Assembly (NCBI GenBank): GCA_948530865.1
Contig: CAOTKV010000002.1
Coordinates: 23,795 to 86,367 of the forward strand
From: an uncultured Clostridia bacterium
GTDB taxonomy: Bacteria > Bacillota > Clostridia > TANB77 > CAG-508
DNA: 62,573 bases
Direction: 5' to 3'
Below are positions 50,931 to 59,911 of this stretch, in pieces. The notes beneath the pieces were generated by a model. The model had not been told where the DNA came from. It made no database searches and saw nothing but the letters and a program-made list of their open reading frames with translations. Numbering within the stretch: position 1 is the first letter of the stretch; every line of letters starts with the position of its first letter. A program made the position numbers and the translations under genes.

Positions 50931-51917
50931 TTACATTCTTTGTTTCACTGCCTCATAAATTACAATTCCAGTTGATACTGATGCATTTAAAGAAGTTATT
51001 TTTCCTTTCATTGGAATTTTTATTAAAATATCTGAGTTTTCTCTTACTAATTTACTCATTCCAAATCCTTCACTACCTATTATTATAGCTAAAGGTCCTT
51101 TTAGATCTTGGTTATAGTATAAAGTTTCTGCATCTCCATCTGTTCCAATTACCCAAAGCCCCTCTTCTTTTAGTCTTCTTATAGTATCATTCAAATTATT
51201 TACTCTGGCAATCTTCATATAAGTAGTTGCACCTGTTGAAACTTTTGCAACAGTACTGTTTACAGCAACATTTCTTCTTTTAGGAATTATTATTCCATGA
51301 ACTCCTGCTGTTTCAGCTGTTCTAATTATTGAGCCAAAATTGTGTGGATCTTCTATTCCATCAAGAATTAAAATAAATGGATCTTCATTTTTATTTTTTG
51401 CGCATTCCAAAATTTCCTCAATTTCACAATAATTAAATGGTGGAATAACTGCTACAACTCCTTGATGATTTTCAGCCATTTGATCTAATTTCATTTTATC
51501 AACTTCTACTAAAACAATTCTAGCATCTTTTGCTTTTGCAATAATTTCATTTATTGATCCATGTTTTTCACCACGTTCAATATATATTTTATTAATGTCC
51601 TTTTCAGATTTTAATAGTTCAAGAACTGCATTTCTTCCAGCCACAACGTCTTCATATGAATTTTCATCATTTTCTCCACTTTCTTGTCTTTTATCTTCAA
51701 AGCTTCTTCTCTCAGCCTTTCTTCTTTCTTCTCCAAAACGTCTTTGTGACGTTCTTCTTTCTGCTCCCTCAAATCTTTTTTCATTTTGTCTTCTATCTGG
51801 ATTAGTTCTTCTATTTTCTTTTCTTCTTTGATTTTTTCTTCTATTTTCAAAATCATTTTCTTTTTCTTTTGCAATTCTTGCTTGCCTATTTCTTTTATCT
51901 CTATAACTTTCTCTCAT
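50931..51917 (-). CDS. rlmB: 23S rRNA 2'-O-methyltransferase RlmB (TrmH family)
   Basis: 328 residues. The first 85 are a Arg/Glu/Lys-rich extension with R-R-x-E-R-R repeats. Then V-A-G-R-N-A-V-L-E-L-L and the SPOUT knot: D-G-I-E-D-P-H-N-F-G-S-I-I-R-T-A-E, I-I-G-S-E-G-F-G-M-S and I-P-M-K-G-K-I-T-S-L-N-A-S-V-S. The charged tail probably helps rRNA binding. Confidence 0.92.
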   Translation of the reverse strand: MRESYRDKRNRQARIAKEKENDFENRRKNQRRKENRRTNPDRRQNEKRFEGAERRTSQRRFGEERRKAERRSFEDKRQESGENDENSYEDVVAGRNAVLELLKSEKDINKIYIERGEKHGSINEIIAKAKDARIVLVEVDKMKLDQMAENHQGVVAVIPPFNYCEIEEILECAKNKNEDPFILILDGIEDPHNFGSIIRTAETAGVHGIIIPKRRNVAVNSTVAKVSTGATTYMKIARVNNLNDTIRRLKEEGLWVIGTDGDAETLYYNQDLKGPLAIIIGSEGFGMSKLVRENSDILIKIPMKGKITSLNASVSTGIVIYEAVKQRM

Positions 51918-51940
51918 TTTTATTCCCTTTCTTTTTATAT

Positions 51941-51975
51941 GAAGTTCAATATTTATAAAATAATATTGAACTTCT
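51941..51975. repeat. Palindrome between rlmB and lepA
   Basis: GAAGTTCAATATT with its complement; no T-run follows, so termination is doubtful. Confidence 0.5.
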
Positions 51976-52003
51976 TCCCATGTAATATCTAAATCTTAAC
52001 AGT

Positions 52004-53821
52004 CTAAGCGTCATCATCATCTAATTTTAGTACTGCTAAAAATGCTTCTTGTGGTACTTCAACATTTCCTATTTGACGCATTTTCTTTTTACCTTTTTTC
52101 TGTTTCTCTAATAGTTTTTTCTTTCTTGTAATATCTCCACCATAGCATTTAGCTAAAACATCTTTTCTCATTGCTGATAATGTTTCTCTTGCTATTATTT
52201 TTCCTGCAACTACTGCTTGAATTGGTATTTCAAACAATTGTCTTGGAATAACTTTTTTTAGCTTTTCTGCCATTTTTCTTCCTCTTTCATAAGCTGAATC
52301 TTTATGAACTATAAAAGATAATGCATCAACAGCCTCATTATTTATGTGCAAATCTAATTTTACAAGTTCTGCTCTTCTATATTCTTTAAATTCATAGTCA
52401 ACAGAGGCATATCCTTTAGTTTTTGATTTTATTGTATCAAAAAAGTCATATATTATCTCATTTAATGGCATATCATATTTTAGAGTAACTCTTGATTCAT
52501 CTAAATATTTCATATCAATATATGTTCCTCTACGTTCCTGACAAACTTTCATAACATTGCCAACAAATTCTTTTGGAATCATTATTTCAACATCCATTAT
52601 AGGTTCTTCCATATAACTTATTTCTGTTGTTGGTGGTAATTCTGTAGGATTGTATAGTTCAAATTGTTCACCCGATGTTTTATGAATTTGATAAATAACT
52701 GATGGTGATGTTGTAATTAATCCTATATCAAATTCTCTTTCTAATCTTTCAATTACTATTTCCAAATGTAATAATCCTAAAAACCCACATCTAAACCCAA
52801 AGCCAAGTGCTGCAGAGGTTTCAGGTTCATAATTTAGTGCTGCATCATTTAATTTTAATTTTTCAAGAGCATCTTTTAATGGTTCGTATTCACTTCCATC
52901 CATTGGATAAATTCCACAGTAAACCATTGAATTAGCTTTCTTATATCCTGGTAGTGGTTCTTTTGCAGGTTTGTTTTTTAATGTAATTGTATCACCAACA
53001 TTTAAGTCTGATACTGTTTTTACACTTGCTGCTATATATCCAACCTCTCCTGCCTCTAATTTATCAGTAGGTATATATGAACCAGCTCCAAAATATCCAA
53101 CTTCTGCAACTGTAAATACTTTTCCAGTTGCCATAAATAATATTTCATCATTTGCCTTTACAGTACCATTTTTTATTCTTACATAGCTTAATGCACCTTT
53201 ATAATTATCATAATAAGAATCAAAAATTAATGCTTGTAATTCTGCATCTTTTTCTCCACTTGGAGCAGGAATATCAGCAACAATTCTTTCTAAAACCTCT
53301 TCTACATTCAAACCTGTTTTCGCAGATATACATGGAGCATCCATTGCAGGAATTCCTATTATATCTTCAATTTCTTGTTTTACTTCCTCAGCTCTTGCAT
53401 TTGGCAAATCTACTTTATTTATAACTGGCAATATTTCTAAATTATCATCTAGTGCTAAATATACATTAGCAAGTGTTTGAGCCTCAACGCCTTGAGTACT
53501 ATCTACTACAAGTATTGCTCCTTCACAGGCTGCTAAACTTCTTGAAACTTCATAATTAAAATCTACATGACCTGGAGTATCTATTAAATTGAATTCATAA
53601 ACTTCACCATTTTTAGCTGTATAATTCATTTTTACAGCTTGAGATTTTATTGTTATTCCTCTTTCTTTTTCTATATCCATATTATCTAAAACTTGAGATT
53701 CCATCTCTCTTTCAGATAAAACTCCTGTCATTTCGATTATTCTATCTGCTAGAGTTGATTTCCCATGGTCTATATGTGCTATTATACTAAAATTTCTAAT
53801 ATTTTTTTGTTTGTCTTGCAT
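52004..53821 (-). CDS. lepA: Elongation factor 4 (LepA)
   Basis: 605 residues: A-H-I-D-H-G-K-S-T-L P-loop, R-G-I-T-I-K, D-T-P-G-H-V-D-F, N-K-V-D-L, and the LepA C-terminal domain (Y-G-G-D-I-T-R-K-K-K-L-L). Ribosomal back-translocase. Confidence 0.97.
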   Translation of the reverse strand: MQDKQKNIRNFSIIAHIDHGKSTLADRIIEMTGVLSEREMESQVLDNMDIEKERGITIKSQAVKMNYTAKNGEVYEFNLIDTPGHVDFNYEVSRSLAACEGAILVVDSTQGVEAQTLANVYLALDDNLEILPVINKVDLPNARAEEVKQEIEDIIGIPAMDAPCISAKTGLNVEEVLERIVADIPAPSGEKDAELQALIFDSYYDNYKGALSYVRIKNGTVKANDEILFMATGKVFTVAEVGYFGAGSYIPTDKLEAGEVGYIAASVKTVSDLNVGDTITLKNKPAKEPLPGYKKANSMVYCGIYPMDGSEYEPLKDALEKLKLNDAALNYEPETSAALGFGFRCGFLGLLHLEIVIERLEREFDIGLITTSPSVIYQIHKTSGEQFELYNPTELPPTTEISYMEEPIMDVEIMIPKEFVGNVMKVCQERRGTYIDMKYLDESRVTLKYDMPLNEIIYDFFDTIKSKTKGYASVDYEFKEYRRAELVKLDLHINNEAVDALSFIVHKDSAYERGRKMAEKLKKVIPRQLFEIPIQAVVAGKIIARETLSAMRKDVLAKCYGGDITRKKKLLEKQKKGKKKMRQIGNVEVPQEAFLAVLKLDDDDA

Positions 53822-53857
53822 TATTTTGTCTCCTTAAACTTTGTTATCTTAAAACTC

Positions 53858-54076
53858 TTATCTATCGTCTCTATCATCAACATCTAAACTCTTTGGCTCT
53901 TTAGTATATCTTCTTAAAAATTCAGTTTCTTTATCATCTTCTGAACATTCTCTATATTGATTATTCTCACTTTTTTCATAAATTTTTTTATTTGCTGTTA
54001 TTACAAAAGTTCTATTATTTATTGTACATTCAGCAATAATATTTAAATCTTCATTTTTTTCATTTACATTATCCAT
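53858..54076 (-). CDS. Hypothetical protein, 72 aa, linked to the zincin gene
   Basis: Not recognised. Acidic, with a strand pair I-A-E-C-T-I-N-N-R-T-F-V-I-T-A-N and a hydrophilic tail ending D-D-R-D-D-R. It follows the predicted metalloprotease by 21 bases and might be its partner. Confidence 0.5.
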   Translation of the reverse strand: MDNVNEKNEDLNIIAECTINNRTFVITANKKIYEKSENNQYRECSEDDKETEFLRRYTKEPKSLDVDDRDDR

Positions 54077-54097
54077 TCTTTTATTTTCCTTTACTTT

Positions 54098-55876
54098 TTA
54101 TCTTCCATCATCATCATATTCTTTATTTTGTGTTTCTTTACTTTTATCTGTTGAAACTTTTAAATCTTCTACTTTTAATGTTGACACATTCTTTGGTTCT
54201 ACCATATATTGAGCAAAAGGATCTTCTTTTTCAACTGTTTTTGTAGCTAAACTAGCATAATATTCTGAATTATCATCTTCTCTTGACATATTTTCTTGTC
54301 CACCAGGATTTAATTTCTGTTGATTTCTATTTTTAAATCTTGTAACAATAGTATTTATTGAATCTTTTAACTTTCCAAATAATCCTTTATTTTTTTTATC
54401 TTCATCAACTACTGGAATTTCTTCTGTTTTATCTAAATCATCAATTACTGGAATTTCTTCTGTTTTATCTAAATCATTAACTACTGGAATTTCTTCTGTA
54501 TCTGCTAATTCAAATTCAGTTGGTTGTCTTATTAAACCTTTTCTTTCCATTTCTTCTACAAATCTTCTTTTTATTACTACTGCAACACTACTATTATCCC
54601 ATTGTTCACCATTATCAAAATCTTCTTTCATAACATAAGCTTCATATTCCATATCATCTGTAAGTGATGATACTGTTTCTGAAGTTCCTTCTGGTACTAT
54701 AACTCCATATTTTTTGTTTAATACCTTAGCCTTTTTTTGTAACATTCCTTTTTTGGCTAAATCTGTTGTTATTTTTAAATCCTTAGGATTAGTTATTCTG
54801 TATCCTTGTTTAACTATAGTATCAAATCCTGTTACTCTATTTGCAAGGGAATTCTGAGATTTTTCTACACTATTTAAAATTCTTTGTTTGTAATCAAACG
54901 GAATTGCATTATAGTTTTTAAAAGTAGTTAAAGAATCTTGCATTATCTTTTCCAATTTAGAATATCTGTAAGTCGCATCTGCAAGAGTTTCTTGATTGAT
55001 TGGTTTATCATCATTTTCAATTTGATAAGAAGCAAGTTTAAAAGATGTTTCATATAAGGTTACGAGTGAGCTTCCCATTAATTGAGCTTCTAAATCTTTT
55101 TCAGTCTCTGTTTTTTCTTTATTTGAATATCTTACATTATATATAATATCTAAACTTCCTTCTATTTTTTCAATCATTTTATAAGCCTCATCAAATGATT
55201 TTTCTTTCGGAAATTTAGATGAAATTGCTTCCATTAATTTACCTCTATTTTGAATACCTGCTCTTAAAATTTCTTTTTCTGTAAGTCCAACACTTGCAGC
55301 TAATAAATTAGTAACAAATGTTATGTCTGGATATCCATCTGTATTTGCTCTATATTGTTCTGCTTCTTTAGAACCTCTTGGAAAACATGCTCTATTAGCA
55401 GCAGTTTCTGTAAAAACTTCATTTAGTGCTGTTCCTCTAGAAAATGTTTCTCCAACTCTTGAATAAACTAAACCGTTATACTCCCCTCTGTCTGCAATTC
55501 CATGATAAACTTCATGTGTTAAAGTTTCAAATAATTTTGTTCCAAATTCTAATTCTGTTTTTGATTTTATGTCTTGTAAGTAATAATCTTGACTTAATCT
55601 TATTGATTTCTCACCTGGAATATATACCCCCATAGCTCTTTCAAAAATCATATCGTCTTTAGATGCAAATTCTACCTTCTCAACTCTATTTGCAAAATTA
55701 GCAACTTCATCTGCTATCTCTTCTTCAGAAAAATCAAATTCATAAGCTCTTCTTTGAAAAATATCTTGCAAAATAATTGCAAAATCTCCATATTTTCCAC
55801 GGGTAATATATTGCCTTAAAACTGGTTCTAAATTCCTATTATAATACTTCTTTTCATTAGTCTCTCTTTTTTCCAT
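54098..55876 (-). CDS. Predicted cytoplasmic zinc metalloprotease with repeat linker
   Basis: 592 residues. H-E-V-Y-H at 121-125 is an HExxH zinc site. N-E-V-F-T-E-T-A-A-N about 30 residues later could supply the third ligand (E). The 130-390 region is helical. Residues about 455-490 have three units of D-L-D-K-T-E-E-I-P-V, then a basic helix and a disordered acidic tail. No signal peptide or membrane segment. Family not named; substrate unknown. Confidence 0.6.
   Translation of the reverse strand: MEKRETNEKKYYNRNLEPVLRQYITRGKYGDFAIILQDIFQRRAYEFDFSEEEIADEVANFANRVEKVEFASKDDMIFERAMGVYIPGEKSIRLSQDYYLQDIKSKTELEFGTKLFETLTHEVYHGIADRGEYNGLVYSRVGETFSRGTALNEVFTETAANRACFPRGSKEAEQYRANTDGYPDITFVTNLLAASVGLTEKEILRAGIQNRGKLMEAISSKFPKEKSFDEAYKMIEKIEGSLDIIYNVRYSNKEKTETEKDLEAQLMGSSLVTLYETSFKLASYQIENDDKPINQETLADATYRYSKLEKIMQDSLTTFKNYNAIPFDYKQRILNSVEKSQNSLANRVTGFDTIVKQGYRITNPKDLKITTDLAKKGMLQKKAKVLNKKYGVIVPEGTSETVSSLTDDMEYEAYVMKEDFDNGEQWDNSSVAVVIKRRFVEEMERKGLIRQPTEFELADTEEIPVVNDLDKTEEIPVIDDLDKTEEIPVVDEDKKNKGLFGKLKDSINTIVTRFKNRNQQKLNPGGQENMSREDDNSEYYASLATKTVEKEDPFAQYMVEPKNVSTLKVEDLKVSTDKSKETQNKEYDDDGR
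54406..54510. repeat. Three 36-bp units inside the zincin gene
   Basis: Near-identical units coding T-E-E-I-P-V-V/I-N/D-D-L-D-K, likely to vary in number between strains. Confidence 0.65.
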
Positions 55877-55889
55877 AATTATACTTTCC

Positions 55890-56597
55890 TTAGTTTATTT
55901 TTAATAAATCAAATTTTAAGTAATCTGAACTTACTAATTTATAATCAATTCCATCGTTACTTCCTTCAAAAGCGTCTTTATGTGATTCTCCATGTAAATG
56001 AGCATAATAACATTTTTTAATATCATATATTTTTAATGTATTTATAAAATCTATTTCTTTTGGAATTTCATTTTCTTTATAAAATGGTGGATAATGAATA
56101 AATGTAATTATTTCATAATTGTCACCATATTTTTTTATTCCATCCTCAATTGAAAGAATTAATCTGTCATTCTCTCTTTTTAATATTTTATAGTTTTCTT
56201 CTGATTTCCAAGAATTTATCCATCCTCTTGTTCCAGTTATAATTTTATTTTCAATACAATATGAATTATTAAACAAGAAATCTATATTATCAAAATTGTT
56301 TTCTTTTAAAAACTCCCTCATTTTTGTTAATGTTGTCCACCAATAATCATGATTGCCTTTTGATAATATTTTTTTTCCAGGAAGCCTATTTAAAAATTCA
56401 AAATCTTTATATGTATCTTCTAAATATGTGGCCCATGAAAAATCTCCTGGTAATATTACTGTATCTTCTTCATTAACTTTACTTATCCAATTTTGCTTTA
56501 TTTTTTCAGCATGATTTTCCCAATTAAACCCAAAAATGTCCATTGGTTTTTCAGCAGAAAAAGATAAATGCAAATCCCCTATTACATATATAGACAT
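55890..56597 (-). CDS. Metallophosphoesterase
   Basis: 235 residues: G-D-L-H-L near residue 7, L-P-G-D-F-S-W near 50, K-G-N-H-D-Y-W-W near 79 and Y-Y-A-H-L-H-G late, the full D-x-H...G-D...G-N-H-D...H...G-H-x-H-type metal set. Substrate unknown. Confidence 0.85.
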   Translation of the reverse strand: MSIYVIGDLHLSFSAEKPMDIFGFNWENHAEKIKQNWISKVNEEDTVILPGDFSWATYLEDTYKDFEFLNRLPGKKILSKGNHDYWWTTLTKMREFLKENNFDNIDFLFNNSYCIENKIITGTRGWINSWKSEENYKILKRENDRLILSIEDGIKKYGDNYEIITFIHYPPFYKENEIPKEIDFINTLKIYDIKKCYYAHLHGESHKDAFEGSNDGIDYKLVSSDYLKFDLLKIN

Positions 56598-56645
56598 TTT
56601 TTTCTCCTTCTATAATTCCTTTATTTGGTAATCATCAATTTCCTG

Positions 56646-57641
56646 CTATTCTCCAATTTTTAAATTTGGTATTGCATTCAAATTTAATTCTGCCCTTTCA
56701 CCATTTATATAGTTATAATATCCGGCAGCAGCTATCATTGCTGCATTATCTGTACATAGTATTGGTTCTGGATAATAAACTTTTATATTTAATTCATTTG
56801 CAAGTTCATCAAATGATTTTCTAATAAATGAATTTCTTGATACTCCACCTGCTATAACAATTTTATCAGAATTAAATTGATTTATTGCTTTAGTTACATT
56901 TGTTATAAGCATATTTGTAACTGCAACTTGAAAACTTGCACATAAATCTGCTTTATTAATATTAGGATCTTTATGATTTAAGTTAATTACAGCAGTTTTT
57001 ATTCCGCTAAAGCTAAAATCTAAATTATCAAAATGAGTTACTGGTAATTTTATATTCGGTGTTCCCTCTTTTGCTAAATTATCTACTTTAGGACCTCCTG
57101 GATATCCAAGACCTACCACTCTTGCAACTTTATCAAATGCTTCTCCAATTGCATCATCTCTAGTTTTTCCTAAAACTTCGAAATCATTATAAGACTTCAC
57201 ATTTACTAAATGAGTATGTCCACCAGAAACAATTAAACATAAAAATGGTGGTTTTAATTCATTATGTGTTAAATAATTTCCAGCAATATGTCCTTCTATA
57301 TGATTAACTGCAATTAATGGTTTCTTTGTAACATAGCTTAAACCTTTGGCATAAGAAACCCCAACAAGTAAAGCTCCAACTAATCCTGGACCTTGAGTTA
57401 CAGCAATTGCATCTATATCATCTAAAGTAACTTTTGCTTCTTTTAAAGCTTCCTTCATTATTCCATTAATAACTTCAGTATGACATCTTGAAGCTATTTC
57501 TGGAACAACGCCTCCATATTCTTCATGTATTTTTATTTGAGAATTTATACAGTTTGATAAAACTTCTCGACCATTTTTTACAATTGATACAGAAGTTTCA
57601 TCACAACTTGATTCAATCCCCATTATTAGTATATCTTTCAA
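56646..57641 (-). CDS. tsaD: tRNA threonylcarbamoyladenosine synthesis protein TsaD
   Basis: I place the start at TTG 57641, 6 bases after the GGAGG that closes the M50 gene, which gives 331 residues. M-G-I-E-S-S-C-D-E-T and the metal motif V-N-H-I-E-G-H, plus S-G-G-H-T-H-L, identify TsaD. It transfers the threonylcarbamoyl group to A37 of ANN-reading tRNAs. The CGG at 57653-57651 is part of the ribosome binding site, not a codon. Confidence 0.93.
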   Translation of the reverse strand: MKDILIMGIESSCDETSVSIVKNGREVLSNCINSQIKIHEEYGGVVPEIASRCHTEVINGIMKEALKEAKVTLDDIDAIAVTQGPGLVGALLVGVSYAKGLSYVTKKPLIAVNHIEGHIAGNYLTHNELKPPFLCLIVSGGHTHLVNVKSYNDFEVLGKTRDDAIGEAFDKVARVVGLGYPGGPKVDNLAKEGTPNIKLPVTHFDNLDFSFSGIKTAVINLNHKDPNINKADLCASFQVAVTNMLITNVTKAINQFNSDKIVIAGGVSRNSFIRKSFDELANELNIKVYYPEPILCTDNAAMIAAAGYYNYINGERAELNLNAIPNLKIGE

Positions 57642-57654
57642 AATAAACCTCCGA

Positions 57655-58398
57655 CTATATAAACAATGAAAATATTGTTCCAACACCTGTATATATTAAA
57701 TTTGATATTACGTTAATTACTGGTGCAACAATTATTTCTAATATTCCAAACATCCATAATATAATAAAAACATAATATAATGTTGCATAATTAGTTGTTA
57801 ACCATTCTTGAATTTTAAATGGTAATAAATGCCTAAAAATTTTCTCACCATCTAATGGTGGTAATGGTATTAAATTAAAAGTTCCAAGTCCAATATTTAC
57901 TGCAATTAAAACATTTAAAAATATTGATACAATTCCACCTAAATTTGTAAGTAAAAATCCTCTACACCAAACATTTAATGCGTAGTAAGCAATAGTTGCA
58001 ACTATTGCTAAAATAAAATTAGTTAAAGGTCCTGCAAGTGAAACCATTGTCTCACAAAATGCTCTTGATTTATTACTATTAAAATTATTAGGATTTATTT
58101 GTACTGGTTTTCCCCAACCAATATGTGTAAATATCATAAGAATAAATCCAAAAAAGTCTAAATGACTTACTGGATTTAAGTTTAATCTCCCTTGAGCTCT
58201 AGGAGTAGTATCCCCCAATTTATCTGCTGTCCATGCATGTGCAAATTCATGAAATGTTATAGCAACAATTACTGCTGGAAGAGTTAAAAGCAAACTTATC
58301 CATCCTCCTACACCCATACTAGCTAAAGATATTACAGCTAGCACAATCAATAAGCCGTAAATAACATTTCTATTTACACCACCATAGTTAAAAAACAT
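57655..58398 (-). CDS. Site-2-protease-like M50 membrane metalloprotease
   Basis: 247 residues, about five membrane segments. H-E-F-A-H-A-W near 50 is the zinc motif, and F-N-L-I-P-L-P-P-L-D-G holds the second site (N-P-x-D-G type). N-P-V-S-H-L-D-F-F-G is typical of the YwhC/Rv-type short S2P group. Start ATG 58398 with AGGAGGAAG. Confidence 0.88.
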   Translation of the reverse strand: MFFNYGGVNRNVIYGLLIVLAVISLASMGVGGWISLLLTLPAVIVAITFHEFAHAWTADKLGDTTPRAQGRLNLNPVSHLDFFGFILMIFTHIGWGKPVQINPNNFNSNKSRAFCETMVSLAGPLTNFILAIVATIAYYALNVWCRGFLLTNLGGIVSIFLNVLIAVNIGLGTFNLIPLPPLDGEKIFRHLLPFKIQEWLTTNYATLYYVFIILWMFGILEIIVAPVINVISNLIYTGVGTIFSLFI

Positions 58399-58532
58399 AT
58401 ACTTCCTCCTTTACTTTCCAATCTTGAAATTCAAGATTAATACTATACTGCATATTATATGCAATTATAGCAATATATTTTATTATATCAAATATTTTAA
58501 AATTATCAATTCTTTTTTATATTTAAACCTTA

Positions 58533-58595
58533 ATTTATTATAAATTTTACCCAACTACTTAATTCACTTTCATTTCATTTTTTGTCAATATTACA
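58533..58595 (-). pseudogene. Remnant of an Rpn-type gene upstream of cas6
   Basis: This 63-bp stretch matches 59787-59891 inside the Rpn-type fragment, with few mismatches and an internal loss of about 45-50 bp. It has stops in all frames. Confidence 0.6.
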
Positions 58596-58605
58596 AGATA
58601 TCTAT

Positions 58606-58634
58606 TTGAAAAATTTAGTAATTTATTTTATAAT
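58606..58634 (+). promoter_or_regulatory. cas6 promoter
   Basis: TTGAAA (58606-58611), 17-bp spacer, TATAAT (58629-58634), about 20 bp ahead of the gene start. Confidence 0.75.
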
Positions 58635-58654
58635 GTTTCAAAAGGAGATTTATT

Positions 58655-59389
58655 ATGCAATTAAAAGTTTTTTTGAAATTAAATACAGAACTTACTCTTC
58701 CAATAAATTACAATCATATTTTACAAGGAATTATATATCACTCAGCATCTTCAGTAGATTCCTCTCACACAAAAAAATTACATGATGAAGGCGTTGCAGT
58801 GGAAAATTATTCAAGCACTAAATTTAAATTATTTTCTTTCAGTAAAATAATTGGAAAATACAAAATTTCAGAAAAAAATATAATTTTTTCTGATAATATA
58901 TTTTTTGAAATTAGAAGTGCTGATCCATATTTTATTTTCCTTATTTATGAAGGTTTCAAAAAAAATGGAATACGATTTAAAGATAAAGTTTTAATTCCAA
59001 AATTGGAAATTTGTAATAAAATAATTACAAATAATAATATTTATATTCAAACATTATCTCCCATTATTGCTATTAAAAATTCTGAAGATGGAAAAAAAGA
59101 ATTTCTTTCTCCTATGAGTAACGATTTTGCTTCTTATATAAATAATAATTTTATAAATAAGTATACATCTCTTTATGGAAATCCACCAAAATCTAACATA
59201 GATTTAATGGTAGCAGACATTACATACAAAGACAAATGTGTTACTAATTTTAAAGATATATACCTTACTGCTTGGAATGGAACTTACTTTTTAAATGGTG
59301 AACCTGAAATGCTAACTTTCTTATATAATGTTGGACTTGGCAGTAAGAATTCACAAGGTTTTGGACTTTTTAATATAATTGAAGAATAA
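58655..59389 (+). CDS. cas6: CRISPR RNA endonuclease Cas6, solitary
   Basis: 244 residues, ATG 58655 behind AAAGGAGA. N-terminal ferredoxin-like half with L-P-I-N-Y-N-H-I-L-Q-G-I-I-Y-H; C-terminal half ends G-L-G-S-K-N-S-Q-G-F-G-L-F, the glycine-rich loop of Cas6. Family members cut repeat RNA to free crRNAs. No other cas gene or repeat array is visible within this window, so it works with an array elsewhere or has another role. It is flanked by two pieces of the same Rpn-type gene. Confidence 0.85.
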   Translation: MQLKVFLKLNTELTLPINYNHILQGIIYHSASSVDSSHTKKLHDEGVAVENYSSTKFKLFSFSKIIGKYKISEKNIIFSDNIFFEIRSADPYFIFLIYEGFKKNGIRFKDKVLIPKLEICNKIITNNNIYIQTLSPIIAIKNSEDGKKEFLSPMSNDFASYINNNFINKYTSLYGNPPKSNIDLMVADITYKDKCVTNFKDIYLTAWNGTYFLNGEPEMLTFLYNVGLGSKNSQGFGLFNIIEE

Positions 59390-59391
59390 TC

Positions 59392-59427
59392 AAAAAGGAT
59401 GCATCAAATTTATAATGTATCCTTTTT
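59392..59427. terminator. Shared terminator of cas6 and the Rpn fragment
   Basis: AAAAAGGATGCAT pairs with ATGTATCCTTTTT (one G-U), with T-rich flanks on both strands. Confidence 0.75.
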
Positions 59428-59452
59428 AAAGTTAATATTTCAATTTTTAAGT

Positions 59453-59911
59453 TTATTCTTTTAATTTTTCTATTTCTTCTTTAGTTAATCCTGTACTCTC
59501 AGAAATAATATCAATATCTACCCTTTTATTTAGTAATACTTTGGCTATTTTTATTTTTTCAGATTTTTTATCTTTCTTTACTCCTTCTTGTATTCCTTTC
59601 TCCATTCCTACCTTTTCACCTTTATCAAATCCAGCAGTTTCTATTGCTTTTTTATCCATTATGTACATTAATCTTTGGAATACTAATTCTTCTTCTCTTT
59701 CATCATCACTTATTTCATTTAGCACATCATGTGCCTTTTTCAATGATTCATTTTTCTTTACTTCACTCATTTTTATTACCTCTGGATTTATTATAAATTT
59801 TACCCAGTTGCTTAATTCACTCTCATTTGAGTACTTTTCAAACTTTGGTAACTCGATTATATAAATTTCAAAATTCTTTGTCAATATTACATTTTTACAT
59901 CTCGTTTTCAA
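59453..59911 (-). pseudogene. C-terminal fragment of an Rpn-family recombination-promoting nuclease
   Basis: 152 codons. L-P-K-F-E-K, L-S-N-W-V-K-F-I-I-N and a long helical tail with A-H-D-V-L-N-E-I-S-D-D-E-R-E-E and G-M-E-K-G-I-Q-E-G-V, the C-terminal half of PD-(D/E)XK Rpn/transposase-like proteins (normally about 280-300 residues). The nuclease N-terminus is missing. The first residues come from the overlapping end of the STAND gene, so this is likely a truncated relic. Confidence 0.72.

Noticed and set aside
51941..51975. Palindrome as terminator of lepA
   Set aside because: No T-run after the stem in the direction of transcription.
57651..57653. CGG in frame upstream of tsaD as a sixth recoding site
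   Set aside because: It is part of the CGGAGG ribosome binding site; the TTG start 6 bases later gives the normal TsaD length.
58399..59450. CRISPR array near cas6
   Set aside because: No regularly spaced direct repeats are visible on either side of the gene.
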